Assembly (NCBI GenBank): GCA_964637235.1
Contig: CAZWVR010000075.1
Span: 1 to 12,879 of the forward strand
Source: CAZWVR01 sp964637235
GTDB taxonomy: Bacteria > Bacteroidota > Bacteroidia > Bacteroidales > S143-33
Reading direction: 5' to 3'
DNA length: 12,879 nt
The notes under the pieces were generated by a model. It was not told where the DNA came from. It did not search any database and was given only the letters and a program-made list of their open reading frames with translations. This document shows, piece after piece, positions 1-7,088 of the stretch (the stretch's first letter is position 1; every line of letters starts with the position of its first letter). The translations under genes and the position numbers were made by a program.

Positions 1-150
1 TCGCAAAAATGAAGGACACAATCAGTATTAAAAAAAATATCAGGTAGTTCATAGTAAAAAAATCTATCGTAAACTTACGATGACTAAGATGGCAAAATCT
101 TTTATAAAGGCAAGATTGAAGATTATGTTGTGGAGCAATTTACAGGTTAA
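1..150 (+). pseudogene. possible decayed 3' end of a coding region
   Basis: Positions 88-150 read without a stop in frame 1 as DGKIFYKGKIEDYVVEQFTG and then TAA, which looks protein-like rather than random. A stop (TAA at 85-87) lies directly before it. The text before that reads best in another frame (frame 2, about 32-78, ending SKKIYRKLT) and also meets stops. This suggests the frameshifted, stop-containing tail of an old gene, but the stretch is short and very AT-rich, so chance is a real alternative. I cannot name a family. The rest of the gene-free stretch, 151-309, is AT-rich DNA in which I see no gene, RNA or convincing hairpin; it includes the downstream side of the minus-strand gene that ends at 310. 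Confidence 0.2.
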
Positions 151-309
151 TATTAAATAATAATTTTGCTATTTTTTAGTACCGCTCTTTTTTAATTACG
201 AAATATTCAAAAGGGGTAAAAATTTATCATATAATATTATAACTATCTGAGGTAATTTTATTCTAATTTGGTTCAAAAATTTATTCATTTATTATCTGGC
301 GAAATATAT

Positions 310-822
310 TTATTTTAATATAGCAACCATATCTTTTTCCAATGATTGTTTTGGTTTTTCTATTATTCTGCCCTTTTCCACACCGTTTACGAAAAATATA
401 AAAGTAGGTATTCTTTGTATATTATATTTTGATAAATCGAATTTTCCAGCTTTTGAAAAGTCGCCACGTTTTACAGCATACATTTTAATATTATTTGGAT
501 CGATTTCCAAATAGTCTACAATTTTATAAAAACGAGGTACTTCTCGTCTGCTATCAGGACACCAAGTGCCCATTACAATTACAATTTTATAGTTTCCGAT
601 ATTTTTAAAATTTTTTATTTGAGCGAGAGTAGTAGTGTCTAATTCATATTTTTGATATTCATCAGCAAACCATTGATTATAAGGTGGATCTAGGAAATTG
701 GTGCGAGATATTAAACCGATCAGGGTATCATTATTTTTCGTTTGTATAGAATTATTTTTTGTATTGTTTTTGCAGGCTACTAACAAACTGATTATCAATG
801 TGATAAATAATATTTTTTTCAT
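310..822 (-). CDS. thioredoxin-fold lipoprotein with a CPDS active site
   Basis: A 170-residue exported protein. Residues 1-17 form a lipoprotein signal peptide with lipobox LVAC and lipidated Cys17, so it is probably anchored to a membrane and faces the periplasm. Residues about 78-170 are thioredoxin-like: a hydrophobic strand leads into TWCPDSRRE (86-94), and the conserved cis-proline is in IPTF (138-141). The usual CxxC motif is CPDS here (Cys88, Ser91), so it keeps one redox cysteine and may act as a monothiol reductase, an isomerase-like protein or a stress-related binding protein. Bacteroidota commonly carry similar small thioredoxin-family proteins with TWC.DS..EVPRF motifs; their substrates are mostly unknown. 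It starts 38 bp after the lon stop with no promoter-like sequence between, so I infer co-transcription with lon. The fold is well supported; the role is not. Confidence 0.85.
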   Translation of the reverse strand: MKKILFITLIISLLVACKNNTKNNSIQTKNNDTLIGLISRTNFLDPPYNQWFADEYQKYELDTTTLAQIKNFKNIGNYKIVIVMGTWCPDSRREVPRFYKIVDYLEIDPNNIKMYAVKRGDFSKAGKFDLSKYNIQRIPTFIFFVNGVEKGRIIEKPKQSLEKDMVAILK

Positions 823-860
823 AGAAAAATTTTTTTAGATTATCGGTTTAAAAATAAAAA

Positions 861-3332
861 TTATTTTTCAGAGTACAATTGTTTTAATATTTTTTTAGGT
901 ATACCGATTTTAATAGGTTTATCTACTTTTTCTTTTAATAGTGCTATTTGAAGCACCTGCTCGATAGTTTCGACAAAATGGAAAGATAGTCCTTCTCTGT
1001 ATATTTCTTTAATTTCTTCGATATCAGGTTTATTTTTTTGAGAAAGAATAATTTCTTTAATACCAGCTCTTTTTGCGGCGAGAATTTTTTCTTTAATTCC
1101 GCCCACAGGTAAAACTTTACCGGTTAAGGTTATTTCTCCGGTCATAGCAAGGAAAGGCTTAATTTTTCTTTGAGTAAATAATGAAGCCAAAGCAGTAGTA
1201 ATAGTAATACCAGCGGAAGGTCCGTCCTTAGGGATAGCCCCTTCTGGAACGTGTAAATGTACATCCCAAAATTTAAAAAGAAGGGGGTGTAAGTTCAAAT
1301 CAGCATAATGAGATTTAATATATTGATATGCAATTTGTGCAGATTCTTTCATTATATCGCCGAGATTTCCGGTCATAGAGAGTTTACCGGAACCTCTGCT
1401 TGCTGAAGCTTCAATCATAAGTATTTCACCGCCGGCTTGTGTCCAAGCTAAACCGGGGACAACACCTGCTACTTTTGGAACTTCGTAAGAATATTTTAGA
1501 TATTTAGGAGCTCCAAGATATTCTACTATTCGTTCAGGAGTTATTATTGCTGGATTTTTTCGTTTAAAGACAATATCTTTTGCACGTTTACGAATTATAG
1601 CAGCTATTTTCTTTTCCAGTTCTCTTACACCAGATTCTCTTGTGTAATTTTCTATGAGAAATTGTAGAGATTTATCAGGTATTTCTATTTTACGACGTTT
1701 CATTCCATGAGCTTCCTTTTGTTTTGGTATAAGGTGTCTTTTGGCGATTTCTATTTTTTCCTCTAAAAGATAACCTGTCATTTCAATAACTTCCATACGG
1801 TCTAAAAGTGCAGGGTGTATTGTAGACAAAGTATTAGCAGTAGCAATAAATAGGACATCAGAGAGATCATATTCAATTTCAAGGTAATTGTCGTAAAAAG
1901 TATGATTTTGTTCAGGGTCAAGGACTTCCAAAAGAGCAGAAGCGGGATCCCCTCTATAATCATGACCGATTTTATCTATTTCGTCAAGCATGAAAACGGG
2001 ATTAGAAACTTTTGCTCGTCGGATATTTTGGATAATTCGTCCGGGCATAGCACCTACGTATGTTTTTCTATGTCCTCGTATTTCAGATTCGTCGTGTAAT
2101 CCTCCTAAGGACATCCTTACGAATTTTCTATTTAGAGCTTTTGCTATTGAGCGACCTAATGATGTTTTACCCACTCCCGGAGGTCCGTATAAACATAGAA
2201 TTGGAGATTTTAAATTTCCTTTACTTAGTTGCAATACTGCCAGATATTCCAGAATTCTATCTTTAACTTTTTCTAATCCATAGTGATCTTTATCTAAAAT
2301 CTCTTTGGCTCGTTTTATGTCATATATATCTTTTGTTTTTTCGTCCCAAGGTAGGTCTAATAGTGTTTCTAAGTATGTAATTTGGATACCATATTCAGGA
2401 GATACAGGAGGAATATGAGCCAGTCGAGAGAGTTCCTTTTCAAATACCTGACGCACTTTTTCTGGCCATTTTTTCTTTTCAGCGCGTTTTTGAAGTTCAG
2501 CAATTTCTTTATTAAAATTAGCAGACTTGGTTCCTAATTTTTCTAATTCTTCTTGTATTGCCTTTAGATGTTGATGTAAAATATATTCCTTTTGTTGTTT
2601 TTCAATATTAACCTTTATTTTTTCCTCTATTTCTGAACGTACTTGTTCTTGTTGCAATTTGTTTTCTATGATTTCTAAAATTATATGGGCTCTATATTCC
2701 AAAATTTTGGCAGAAAGTAATTCAAAGTATTTTTCTCTGGTAGTATCTATATGATTTGCAAGGATGTTTATTAAAGCTTTTGCGCCAAATTGCGTATATA
2801 TGACTTTTACAATTTCTTTGTTGATATTGAAAACATAAATTTTCAAAGCTTCTATTAGATTTAGTATTTCCTCAGCAATAGTTTTCAGTTCATTTTCGTC
2901 CTCAATTATTTCTTCGAAATAATTGACTTTTACATATAAAAAATCTTTTTGCTTTTGTCTTTCAGCAACTTCAAAACTTTTGATACCCCAGAGCACAGCC
3001 AAAGCTGTGTTATTACTTAATTTTGCAAATTGAATCACTTTTGCCGCAGTACCTATTTTATATAATTCTTCTATGTTTGGAGAGGCTATACTTTCATCTA
3101 ATTGTGGAATAACAGCAATAAATTTATTACGACTATAAGCATTTTCTAATAATTTATATGAATATTCCCTGGTAATGCTCACATTAACTACTGCACCAGG
3201 GAAAATGGCTCCTCGACGTAAAGGGAGTACTGGTAATTTCTCAGGTAATTTAGGCCAAAGAGATTGATAATCTTCTTTATAATAACCGTGTATTGGGTGT
3301 CTATTGAATTTTTCCTCAAAATAGTCAACCAT
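861..3332 (-). CDS. lon: ATP-dependent protease Lon (endopeptidase La)
   Basis: An 823-residue LonA protease, full length for the family; the cytoplasmic hexamer degrades misfolded and specific regulatory proteins. Residues about 33-235 are the N-terminal substrate-binding LON domain, followed by a charged coiled-coil stretch (about 225-300). The AAA+ module has Walker A GPPGVGKT (383-390), Walker B VFMLDEID (446-453), sensor 1 Asn500, a candidate arginine finger Arg512 and sensor 2 GVRELEK (569-575). The C-terminal protease domain carries the Ser-Lys dyad: Ser706 in PKDGPSAG and Lys749 in GGIKEKILAAKRAG, 43 residues apart as in E. coli Lon. No transmembrane segment is seen, so it is LonA, not LonB. 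The ATG at 3332 lies just downstream of a well-formed promoter (3355-3385), which supports this start. The thioredoxin lipoprotein gene follows 38 bp downstream. The long open frames opposite it are antisense shadows. Confidence 0.98.
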   Translation of the reverse strand: MVDYFEEKFNRHPIHGYYKEDYQSLWPKLPEKLPVLPLRRGAIFPGAVVNVSITREYSYKLLENAYSRNKFIAVIPQLDESIASPNIEELYKIGTAAKVIQFAKLSNNTALAVLWGIKSFEVAERQKQKDFLYVKVNYFEEIIEDENELKTIAEEILNLIEALKIYVFNINKEIVKVIYTQFGAKALINILANHIDTTREKYFELLSAKILEYRAHIILEIIENKLQQEQVRSEIEEKIKVNIEKQQKEYILHQHLKAIQEELEKLGTKSANFNKEIAELQKRAEKKKWPEKVRQVFEKELSRLAHIPPVSPEYGIQITYLETLLDLPWDEKTKDIYDIKRAKEILDKDHYGLEKVKDRILEYLAVLQLSKGNLKSPILCLYGPPGVGKTSLGRSIAKALNRKFVRMSLGGLHDESEIRGHRKTYVGAMPGRIIQNIRRAKVSNPVFMLDEIDKIGHDYRGDPASALLEVLDPEQNHTFYDNYLEIEYDLSDVLFIATANTLSTIHPALLDRMEVIEMTGYLLEEKIEIAKRHLIPKQKEAHGMKRRKIEIPDKSLQFLIENYTRESGVRELEKKIAAIIRKRAKDIVFKRKNPAIITPERIVEYLGAPKYLKYSYEVPKVAGVVPGLAWTQAGGEILMIEASASRGSGKLSMTGNLGDIMKESAQIAYQYIKSHYADLNLHPLLFKFWDVHLHVPEGAIPKDGPSAGITITTALASLFTQRKIKPFLAMTGEITLTGKVLPVGGIKEKILAAKRAGIKEIILSQKNKPDIEEIKEIYREGLSFHFVETIEQVLQIALLKEKVDKPIKIGIPKKILKQLYSEK

Positions 3333-3354
3333 AGGCTTAATTTTTAACGGAGAG

Positions 3355-3385
3355 CAAATGTATCACTTTTTTTTAATATTTTCAA
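3355..3385 (-). promoter_or_regulatory. Bacteroidota-type promoter for lon
   Basis: Read on the minus strand there is TTG (3385-3383), a 20-nt spacer, then TACATTTG (3362-3355), followed by C. This matches the Bacteroidota housekeeping sigma consensus of a -33 TTTG/TTG box and a -7 TAnnTTTG box about 20 nt apart. Transcription should begin a few bases after the -7 box, leaving a leader of very roughly 15 nt before the ATG at 3332. There is no Shine-Dalgarno sequence, as usual in this phylum. Confidence 0.7.
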
Positions 3386-3400
3386 TTTATTGTATAATTG

Positions 3401-3413
3401 ATTGATTATCAAT
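3401..3413. other. small inverted repeat upstream of the lon promoter
   Basis: ATTGAT-T-ATCAAT is a perfect 6-bp inverted repeat with a 1-nt centre, lying 15 nt upstream of the -33 TTG of the lon promoter, in the gap after the ABC permease gene. It could be a regulator half-site pair, but in such AT-rich sequence a short palindrome can arise by chance, and no T-run marks it as a terminator. Confidence 0.2.
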
Positions 3414-3439
3414 AGATATACATAAAGTTTTTACAATTT

Positions 3440-4678
3440 TTAGTTAGATAGAAAAATCCATTTAAATATATCTTTGTAAGAAACTTTTTTGCCATATACC
3501 AATATCCCTATACGGTATATTTTGCCAGATAACCAAGCTATAAATATTACAGTGAAGATTAAAAGAAATAGCGATAATAATAATTCTCCAATGGAGACAA
3601 TTTCAGGAATTCCATAAGCAATACGGATTATCATTGTTATTGGTGAAGTAAATGGAATTATTGAAAACCATTGGGTAAGTGTTCCAGAAGGATTTTCTAT
3701 CCAAATATTGATTAGAGCTATTGCAAGAATGAGAGGGAGTGTTATTGGTAGTATAAACTGTTGCATATCATAATCATTGTCCACTGCTGCTGCTATTGCT
3801 GCAAATGATAATCCATATATTAAATATCCGCCCAAAAAGTATAACATAAAAAATATGAAAAATACAGCCATCTTATTTAAAGGCATATTAGCAAATTTAT
3901 TTGCTATTAAATTTACAGATTGTATATCGCCTCCAAAATAGCTATATAACTGTAATCCGACGATGGCAATGATTATCCAAAAAATAAATTGAGTAAGTGC
4001 AAGCATAGCAATACCAATAATCTTACCAGTAAGTAGATGGGAAGGTTTTACCGAAGAGAGCAAAATCTCAGCAATTCTGTTTTTTTTCTCTTCTCTTACA
4101 CTATGCATTACTTGCGAGGAGTACATAAAAATAAAAAAGTAAATTATTATTCCGCCGAATATAGCAATAGTAATAAACAGCTCTGATGTCCCTTTTTGTA
4201 TTAGCTCAGTTCTTATTATCAGCGATTTAAATAAATTTTGGCTTATTTGTTTAGGGATGTTGGCTTTTGTAATTATATAACTATGCCATTGGTTTTGAAA
4301 AATATTTTTCAGCAGTAAAGTTGTATTACCTACAAGAGGTTTCGTTAGATATAATTTAAGTCCTTTTTTATCAAAATTTTTAGGTATAATTATAATTCCA
4401 TCTATTTTATTATCAGTAAGTTGCTGTTTTAATGAATCGATATGTTCATTGGTAGGGATTAGATAAATATTGGCATTTTTTATAGGTAATGTAAAAATAT
4501 GACTACTATCAGCAACAAAAAATTTTTTAGTTTTACCTGCTTCTTTTTCGGAAAGATATGCAGGAAATAGAATAATTCCTATAAAAAATAATGGAGTTAA
4601 AATTGAAAGTATCCAAAATAACTTACGTTGTATACGTTGTAAATATTCTTTAAGAGCAACAATAAAAATTTTTTTCAT
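3440..4678 (-). CDS. ABC-2 type (NatB-like) transporter permease
   Basis: A 412-residue inner-membrane protein with the ABC-2/NatB layout. There is one N-terminal membrane segment (about 20-41), a soluble domain of about 120 residues facing outward (about 42-165), then a block of about five further segments (about 168-188, 220-242, 270-296, 309-325, 364-385). The signature is the cytoplasmic loop EEKKNRIAEILLSSVKP (196-212) before the third segment; NatB-type permeases carry a similar E-K-x-N-R-x-x-E-I-L-L-S-S-V motif. Such permeases work with an ABC ATPase to export small molecules, ions or other substrates; nothing here identifies the cargo. No ATPase gene is adjacent on either side, so the partner must be encoded elsewhere. 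The gene starts 11 bp after the stop of the GWxTD gene, so the two are likely one operon. Family assignment is solid; substrate unknown. Confidence 0.9.
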   Translation of the reverse strand: MKKIFIVALKEYLQRIQRKLFWILSILTPLFFIGIILFPAYLSEKEAGKTKKFFVADSSHIFTLPIKNANIYLIPTNEHIDSLKQQLTDNKIDGIIIIPKNFDKKGLKLYLTKPLVGNTTLLLKNIFQNQWHSYIITKANIPKQISQNLFKSLIIRTELIQKGTSELFITIAIFGGIIIYFFIFMYSSQVMHSVREEKKNRIAEILLSSVKPSHLLTGKIIGIAMLALTQFIFWIIIAIVGLQLYSYFGGDIQSVNLIANKFANMPLNKMAVFFIFFMLYFLGGYLIYGLSFAAIAAAVDNDYDMQQFILPITLPLILAIALINIWIENPSGTLTQWFSIIPFTSPITMIIRIAYGIPEIVSIGELLLSLFLLIFTVIFIAWLSGKIYRIGILVYGKKVSYKDIFKWIFLSN

Positions 4679-4689
4679 AGTTTTAATTT

Positions 4690-5910
4690 TTAATACTCTA
4701 TAATATTACCTGTATTCCAATAATTTAGCATTTTACGCCAAACTTTTAGATATTCAGCTTTACGGCGTAAAATATAGCAATTTTCTGAAAATTGATTTTG
4801 CTTTTTGTAAAATTCAAAATTTACTTGATTAAATGACGAAGATATGACATAACTCCATGTTTCTTTTTCTTCGTCTTTATAAATAGCCGATGGAGGTCCG
4901 AAAATAATATATATCATACCTCTGTCTGTGCGCCAACCTTCCTTGTATGAAGTAAAATAAAAATTTGCTAATAAAACACGATTGTAAAAGATTCTAATGA
5001 GTTCTTTTGCAAGAAATTTATCTTCACCACTGTTTTTTATCCAAAAACCATCTACTGCAAGTTTGGGATTTTTAGCTGATTTAAGCGCTAAGAAACTGCG
5101 AGAGGATGTTATATATATCAATGGATCAATCATCTGTATAGGATAGCGTATATAAGGAAAATCATTACGGAAAAACTCTACAGATAGTCCGTGGGGATTT
5201 ATAGTGTCTGGGGAAAATAAATAAATTCCCGGTTTTTTGAAATATATAGTATCTTTTACAGCAATTTTTGATATATCTAAAATAATAGGTTTAAATTTTT
5301 TTGTTATTTCTGAATATGGTGGGGCAGCTGCCGTAGAGTCAATTTTATATCTAATCATAAAAAGAGAGTCGTAGGGTAGGGTAGTTTCTATAAAATATCC
5401 ATTTTTACTATTTATCATGAAATTTCTCATAACAATTTTATAATTATCAGCATTTTTTAATAAAAAATTATCTGAATTTATTATAGTCTTATCAAGATAA
5501 ATAAAATTTAAAGCTGATACATTCTGCTGCAAATCGTATAAAATAATTGCTAAAATTCCTTTTTTAGCTTTTGTATTGATTTGCCAAAAAGAGATTAAAC
5601 TTGTTCTATTTGTTAATTTTTTAAGTATAAAAATTTTTGAACTGCTATCAATTATTTTAAACTTTTTTAAAGAGGCAAAAAGAATATACTTTATACGAAT
5701 TTTTGCTATTTTAGAATTAAAGCTAATTTCATTTAGATTTAAGCGAAAATAAATTCTAGAAATCGAATCATTTAAATTGTAAATTTTATATATGGGATGA
5801 AGCTTGGCTTGTGTTGGATTATATATACGAGAGACATTAGGTAAACGATTTTGAGCTTTTATTGCATAAATCGTAATAAATATAAAAATAATTATTGAAA
5901 ATTTTTTCAT
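4690..5910 (-). CDS. exported GWxTD domain-containing protein
   Basis: A 406-residue protein beginning with a hydrophobic signal sequence (about 3-18, then KAQ), so probably secreted to the periplasm; no lipobox cysteine is present. The middle (about 40-270) is beta-rich with no family I can name. The C-terminal region (about 290-400) carries the domain's defining motif GWRTDRGMIYIIFGPP (325-340), followed by ETWSY (350-354) and a later stretch of aromatic residues (FEFYKK, 365-370). GWxTD-domain proteins are typical of Bacteroidota and relatives; their function is unknown. It is the first gene of a minus-strand pair with the ABC-2 permease, 11 bp apart, which hints at a shared envelope role. 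It is divergent from the DUF2378-like genes, whose promoter overlaps its first codons. The ATG at 5910 gives a proper signal peptide, which supports the start. Confidence 0.85.
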   Translation of the reverse strand: MKKFSIIIFIFITIYAIKAQNRLPNVSRIYNPTQAKLHPIYKIYNLNDSISRIYFRLNLNEISFNSKIAKIRIKYILFASLKKFKIIDSSSKIFILKKLTNRTSLISFWQINTKAKKGILAIILYDLQQNVSALNFIYLDKTIINSDNFLLKNADNYKIVMRNFMINSKNGYFIETTLPYDSLFMIRYKIDSTAAAPPYSEITKKFKPIILDISKIAVKDTIYFKKPGIYLFSPDTINPHGLSVEFFRNDFPYIRYPIQMIDPLIYITSSRSFLALKSAKNPKLAVDGFWIKNSGEDKFLAKELIRIFYNRVLLANFYFTSYKEGWRTDRGMIYIIFGPPSAIYKDEEKETWSYVISSSFNQVNFEFYKKQNQFSENCYILRRKAEYLKVWRKMLNYWNTGNIIEY

Positions 5911-5925
5911 TTAAAAATAAATTTG
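5895..5925 (+). promoter_or_regulatory. Bacteroidota-type promoter for the three-gene paralogue array
   Basis: TTG (5895-5897), a 20-nt spacer and TAAATTTG (5918-5925) give an exact match to the Bacteroidota -33/-7 pattern, with the same 20-nt spacing as the lon promoter. The first gene's ATG is at 5958. The -33 box lies inside the first codons of the divergent GWxTD gene, so transcription of the two units may interfere. Confidence 0.65.
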
Positions 5926-5938
5926 TAATTTAGGCAAT

Positions 5939-5946
5939 CAAAAATA
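5939..5946 (-). promoter_or_regulatory. candidate -7 element for the GWxTD/permease operon
   Basis: On the minus strand this reads TATTTTTG, matching TAnnTTTG, 28 bp upstream of the GWxTD start at 5910. No TTG is found about 20 nt further upstream, so this is only half a promoter and is weakly supported in AT-rich DNA. Confidence 0.25.
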
Positions 5947-5957
5947 TAAAAATTCTA

Positions 5958-6515
5958 ATGAATATAAAAGGTACAGCAGTTAAAGTCACTGATGAATATG
6001 TAAAGAAATTTTATCCTGAAAAGTATGAAGTATGGAAGGAAACGCTTCCGGAGGATAGCAAAAAAATTTTTCAGGATATTATATTGAGTTCTAATTGGTA
6101 TCCTATAAAGCCTGCTTTTATAGAACCTACAAAGGTTGTGGCAAATTTTTTCTTTGCTTCTGATTATGAAAAAGCTGCCTTTGAAATAGGTAAATATTCT
6201 GCCGAAGTTGCATTGAAAGGAATATATAAAATTTTTCTTAAAGTAGCATCGATACCTTTTATTATTAAAAGAACTCCAACGATATATAAAACATATTATG
6301 ATAAGGGCAATATGATAGTAGAAAAAACAGAAGATAATTACGCTATATTACGATTATTTGATATAGATATTGAACACGAAATACTTTTTTATAGGATAGG
6401 GGGTTGGATGGCAGGAGTGCCGCCATTAGTTGGAAGAAAATTTGTAGATTTAAAAATTGATAAAGAAATAAAACATAACCAAATTACTGCAACTTTTAAA
6501 TTTAGATGGGAATGA
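5958..6515 (+). CDS. DUF2378/TIGR02265-like protein, first of three tandem paralogues
   Basis: A 185-residue soluble protein with no signal peptide, no membrane segment and no cysteine. It matches its two downstream neighbours end to end: N-terminal MNIKGTAV (1-8), SSNWYP (44-49), EKAAFEIGKYSAE (71-83), LKGIY (86-90), IIKR (102-105), YYDKG (113-117), GGW (148-150) and a C-terminal beta hairpin ending FRWE. The pattern LPS.WYP, then E.G..SA...LKG.Y, then YYD.G resembles my recollection of the DUF2378 (TIGR02265) family, described mainly from Myxococcota. The tail (GGWMAGV, then a strand, then a final strand) recalls V4R/H-NOX-like domains. It is the most divergent of the three (roughly 40% identical to the second by eye) and has Tyr144-Arg145 where the others have His144-Arg145. 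The stop overlaps the next start (ATGA), implying translational coupling. Function unknown. Confidence 0.75.
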   Translation: MNIKGTAVKVTDEYVKKFYPEKYEVWKETLPEDSKKIFQDIILSSNWYPIKPAFIEPTKVVANFFFASDYEKAAFEIGKYSAEVALKGIYKIFLKVASIPFIIKRTPTIYKTYYDKGNMIVEKTEDNYAILRLFDIDIEHEILFYRIGGWMAGVPPLVGRKFVDLKIDKEIKHNQITATFKFRWE

Positions 6516-7069
6516 ATGTAAAAGGAATTGCAGTATCTGCTACATACAATTATATTAAAAAAAATTTTCCAGAAGATCTAACGGAATGGTTGAATAATCT
6601 TTCGCCAGCTTCGCAAAAGATTTTTAAAAATATAATTTTACCCTCAGAATGGTATCCTGCTTATGAAGCTGTGGTTGAGCCTACTCAGCTTGTTGGTGAA
6701 ATGTTTATAGGCAGTGCCGAAAAAGCTGCATTTGAAATAGGGAAATATTCTGCACAGGAAGGGTTAAAAGGTGTATATAGAGTTTTTGCTCGTTTAAGTT
6801 CAATAAATTACATTATAAAACGTTCTATCCCTATTTATGCTAATTACTATGATACTGGTCAATTTTCTATAATTACTAATGAAAAAGGTAATGCAGTGCT
6901 GAAACTCTCTGGTGTCCCTAAAAAATTTTATCTTGTAATTCATAGAGTAGCTGGCTGGATTTTTGAAATTCCTTTTATATTAAATAAAACTGTGAAAAAA
7001 GTGGAGTTTAAAAAATTATTATTAAACGATTTAGTAGATACTTATTTTTATTTAGAATGGGAAGATTAA
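6512..7069 (+). CDS. DUF2378/TIGR02265-like protein, second of three tandem paralogues
   Basis: A 185-residue cytoplasmic-type protein, the closest relative of the third paralogue (a hand count gives about 122 of 184 positions identical). I chose the ATG at 6512 rather than the in-frame ATG at 6506: it gives the same MNVKG/MNIKG start as both paralogues and a 4-bp ATGA overlap with the preceding gene. Conserved landmarks are LPSEWYPAY (43-51), EKAAFEIGKYSA (70-81), LKGVY (85-89), SSINYIIKRS (96-105), NYYDTG (111-116) and FYLVIHRVAGWIFEIP (139-154). The HRVAGW segment resembles the point in V4R/H-NOX-like folds where a helix precedes the last strands, but the cysteines typical of V4R are absent. 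It probably forms a complex with its neighbours or senses a small ligand; this is inference only. Function unknown. Confidence 0.75.
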   Translation: MNVKGIAVSATYNYIKKNFPEDLTEWLNNLSPASQKIFKNIILPSEWYPAYEAVVEPTQLVGEMFIGSAEKAAFEIGKYSAQEGLKGVYRVFARLSSINYIIKRSIPIYANYYDTGQFSIITNEKGNAVLKLSGVPKKFYLVIHRVAGWIFEIPFILNKTVKKVEFKKLLLNDLVDTYFYLEWED

Positions 7070-7088
7070 AAAAAGCAAACTAATAATT

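Noticed and set aside
161..168. TAATTTTG, a match to the -7 box on the plus strand
   Set aside because: No TTG at the right spacing and no plus-strand gene downstream; such 8-mers are expected by chance in this AT-rich DNA.
1902..2283. Overlapping open frames on the plus strand opposite the AAA+ part of lon
   Set aside because: They lie wholly antisense to a conserved enzyme, have no family resemblance and no upstream promoter pattern; they are by-products of lon codon use.
6506..6511. Earlier in-frame ATG as the start of the second paralogue
   Set aside because: It adds Met-Gly not present in the other copies and loses the ATGA junction; the ATG at 6512 aligns with both paralogues.
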